Below, in pieces: positions 62,786 to 64,000 of a stretch of 64,000 bases of DNA (positions are counted from its first letter, which is position 1; every line of letters starts with the position of its first letter). The DNA is taken from the NCBI RefSeq assembly GCF_014635305.1, contig NZ_BMCS01000001.1, forward strand, positions 1,550,001-1,614,000, in the 5' to 3' direction. Source of the stretch: Williamsia phyllosphaerae (GTDB taxonomy: Bacteria > Actinomycetota > Actinomycetes > Mycobacteriales > Mycobacteriaceae). The translations under genes were made by a program, and so were the position numbers. Under the pieces are notes generated by a model. The model did not search any database, was not told the origin of the DNA, and was given only the letters and a program-made list of their open reading frames with translations.

Positions 62786-64000
62786 ATGACAGCAACGGTC
62801 GACAGGATCGGCGCACTGACCGGTCAGATGATCATCGCCGGCGAATTGGTCACCGGAACCGGTGACATCGTCCGAGGAATCGACCCGGCCACCGACGAAA
62901 CGCTCGAGCCCGGATACGCACACGGCGACACCGACGATGTCCGCACCGCCACGGCCGCGGCGGCGGCGGCGTTCGGCCCGTATCGCGGCACCAGCTCCGC
63001 GGCGCGTGCGGACTTCCTCGAGACCATCGCGACCAACATCGAGGGCCTCGGCGAGACCCTGATCAGCCGCGCCTGCGCAGAATCGGGGTTGCCGGTCGCC
63101 CGGATCACCGGCGAGGTCGGTCGTACCGCGGGCCAGTTGCGGCTGTTCGCGTCGGTGCTGCGGGAGGGGAGCTGGAACGGCGCGCGGATCGATCCGGCGA
63201 TGCCGTCCCGTGCCCCGTTGCCGCGCAGCGACATCCGTCAGCGCAAGGTCCCCCTGGGGCCGGTCGCGGTCTTCGGGGCCAGTAACTTCCCGCTCGCGTT
63301 CTCGGTGGCCGGCGGCGACACCGCCTCCGCTCTGGCCGCCGGATGTCCGGTCGTGGTCAAGGCGCACGACGCACATCCGGGCACCTCGGAGTTGGTCGGT
63401 CGGGCCATCACCGCCGCCGTCGAGTCGACCGGAATGCCCGCCGGCACCTTCTCGCTGCTGTTCGGCTCGGGCCGATCGCTGGGCACCGCCCTGGTCACCG
63501 ACCCGCACATCAAGGCGGTCGGCTTCACCGGATCGCGATCAGGCGGAACAGCGCTCGTCGCGGCTGCGGCCGGACGCCCCGAGCCCATCCCCGTCTACGC
63601 CGAGATGAGCTCGATCAACCCGGTCTTCCCGCTGCCCGGTGCCCTCGCGACGCGCGGTGCAGATCTGGGGACGGCGTTCGCCGCGTCCCTGACCCTGGGC
63701 TCCGGCCAGTTCTGCACCAACCCCGGTCTGGTCATCGGCGTCGAGGGCGCGGGACTCGATGAGTTCGTCTCCGCCGCGAGCGCTGCGCTCGCCGCGACCG
63801 AGCCTTCCCCCATGCTGACACCGAACATCGCCGCGAGCTACGCCGAGGGTGTCGCCGCGGCCGCCCAGAGCGCGGTGACCGTCGGTCGCGGGTCCTCCTC
63901 CGACGCACCAAACCGTTGTCGCGCAGCATTGTTCAGTACCGATGCCCAGACATTCCTCGAGTCGACGGTGCTGCAGCAGGAGGTGTTCGGCGCGTCCGCT
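62786..64000 (+). CDS. Aldehyde dehydrogenase (2-oxoglutarate-semialdehyde type), cut by window end
   Basis: The frame runs 405 codons to the window edge without a stop. It has the ALDH pattern PLGPVAVFGASNFPLAFSVA (156-175), GFTGSRSGG (246-254), catalytic Glu273 in YAEMSSINPV and Cys310 in GSGQFCTNPG. The FG.GRS, FTGSR.GG and GSGQFCTNPG motifs are those of the alpha-ketoglutaric-semialdehyde dehydrogenase group (Dop/KgsalDH-type), which oxidises a semialdehyde with NAD(P)+. GGCAGGA lies 9 bases before the ATG. Confidence 0.9.
   Translation, partial: MTATVDRIGALTGQMIIAGELVTGTGDIVRGIDPATDETLEPGYAHGDTDDVRTATAAAAAAFGPYRGTSSAARADFLETIATNIEGLGETLISRACAESGLPVARITGEVGRTAGQLRLFASVLREGSWNGARIDPAMPSRAPLPRSDIRQRKVPLGPVAVFGASNFPLAFSVAGGDTASALAAGCPVVVKAHDAHPGTSELVGRAITAAVESTGMPAGTFSLLFGSGRSLGTALVTDPHIKAVGFTGSRSGGTALVAAAAGRPEPIPVYAEMSSINPVFPLPGALATRGADLGTAFAASLTLGSGQFCTNPGLVIGVEGAGLDEFVSAASAALAATEPSPMLTPNIAASYAEGVAAAAQSAVTVGRGSSSDAPNRCRAALFSTDAQTFLESTVLQQEVFGASA

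Overview
The window is high-GC DNA with short intergenic gaps and many GTG starts. It comes from a mycolic-acid actinobacterium (Mycobacteriales), most likely Gordonia or a close relative. The main evidence is conserved gene order. A CFA-like methyltransferase plus FAD oxidoreductase, an SRPBCC protein, ybaB, recR, gatD, murT, leuA, lysC and asd occur in the same neighbourhood as Rv3720, Rv3719, Rv3718c, Rv3716c, Rv3715c, Rv3713, Rv3712, Rv3710, Rv3709c and Rv3708c of Mycobacterium tuberculosis. Accessory genes are inserted between these markers. The 10-methylstearate genes and a DesA3-like desaturase with its reductase also fit. The genus call is inference; no rRNA or tRNA is present.

Layout. 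0-3.7 kb: a cut DJ-1/PfpI gene divergent from a GlxA-type regulator, then a TetR repressor divergent from two SDR genes. 3.7-6.5 kb: tmsB-tmsA, which make 10-methyl branched stearate from oleoyl lipid. 6.7-11.4 kb: OsmC, SRPBCC and pseudouridine synthase genes, then the tightly packed run ybaB-recR-P-loop kinase-membrane protein. 11.5-15.4 kb: a Tat-exported neutral ceramidase with a changed nucleophile motif, two small proteins and a LysR regulator. 15.5-18.4 kb: gatD-murT (lipid II amidation), with a DMT exporter overlapping the start of murT. 18.4-24.3 kb: LysR regulator, SDR, Baeyer-Villiger-type monooxygenase, and leuA behind a leucine-codon leader peptide. 24.3-30.5 kb: FUSC, nitroreductase, a QacA-like MFS pump with its TetR regulator, and a GT-C-like membrane protein.

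30.7-33 kb: lysC-asd, the entry to lysine, threonine and methionine synthesis, with an internal start for the lysC beta subunit. 33.7-36 kb: an amidohydrolase and an Fe(II)/2-oxoglutarate oxygenase behind a hairpin-rich leader. 36.2-38.7 kb: furA-catalase-ohr, an oxidative-stress group with a perfect palindrome at the furA promoter. 38.8-39.6 kb: a two-gene fluoride channel. 39.6-41.7 kb: three tandem AIM24 genes. 41.9-50.7 kb: regulators, an SGNH esterase, an SDR, a cholesterol-oxidase-like GMC enzyme, and a PAP2-diacylglycerol-kinase fusion.

50.7-58.1 kb: a compact divergent glycan locus of seven genes. It holds two GT2 enzymes with a GGED motif, four GT-B or GT-B-like enzymes counting the less certain ones, and a WcbI-like protein. 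All genes within each arm overlap by four bases. A perfect 19-bp stem closes the right-hand end. 58.2-60.8 kb: a DesA3-like stearoyl desaturase and its flavin/2Fe-2S reductase, which would supply oleate for the TmsAB reaction encoded 53 kb away. 60.9-64 kb: an NTF2-like protein with a probable TTG start, a PRISE-family reductase, and an aldehyde dehydrogenase cut by the window end.

No CRISPR array, insertion sequence, prophage, tRNA or rRNA was seen. No stretch longer than 300 bases lacks a gene.
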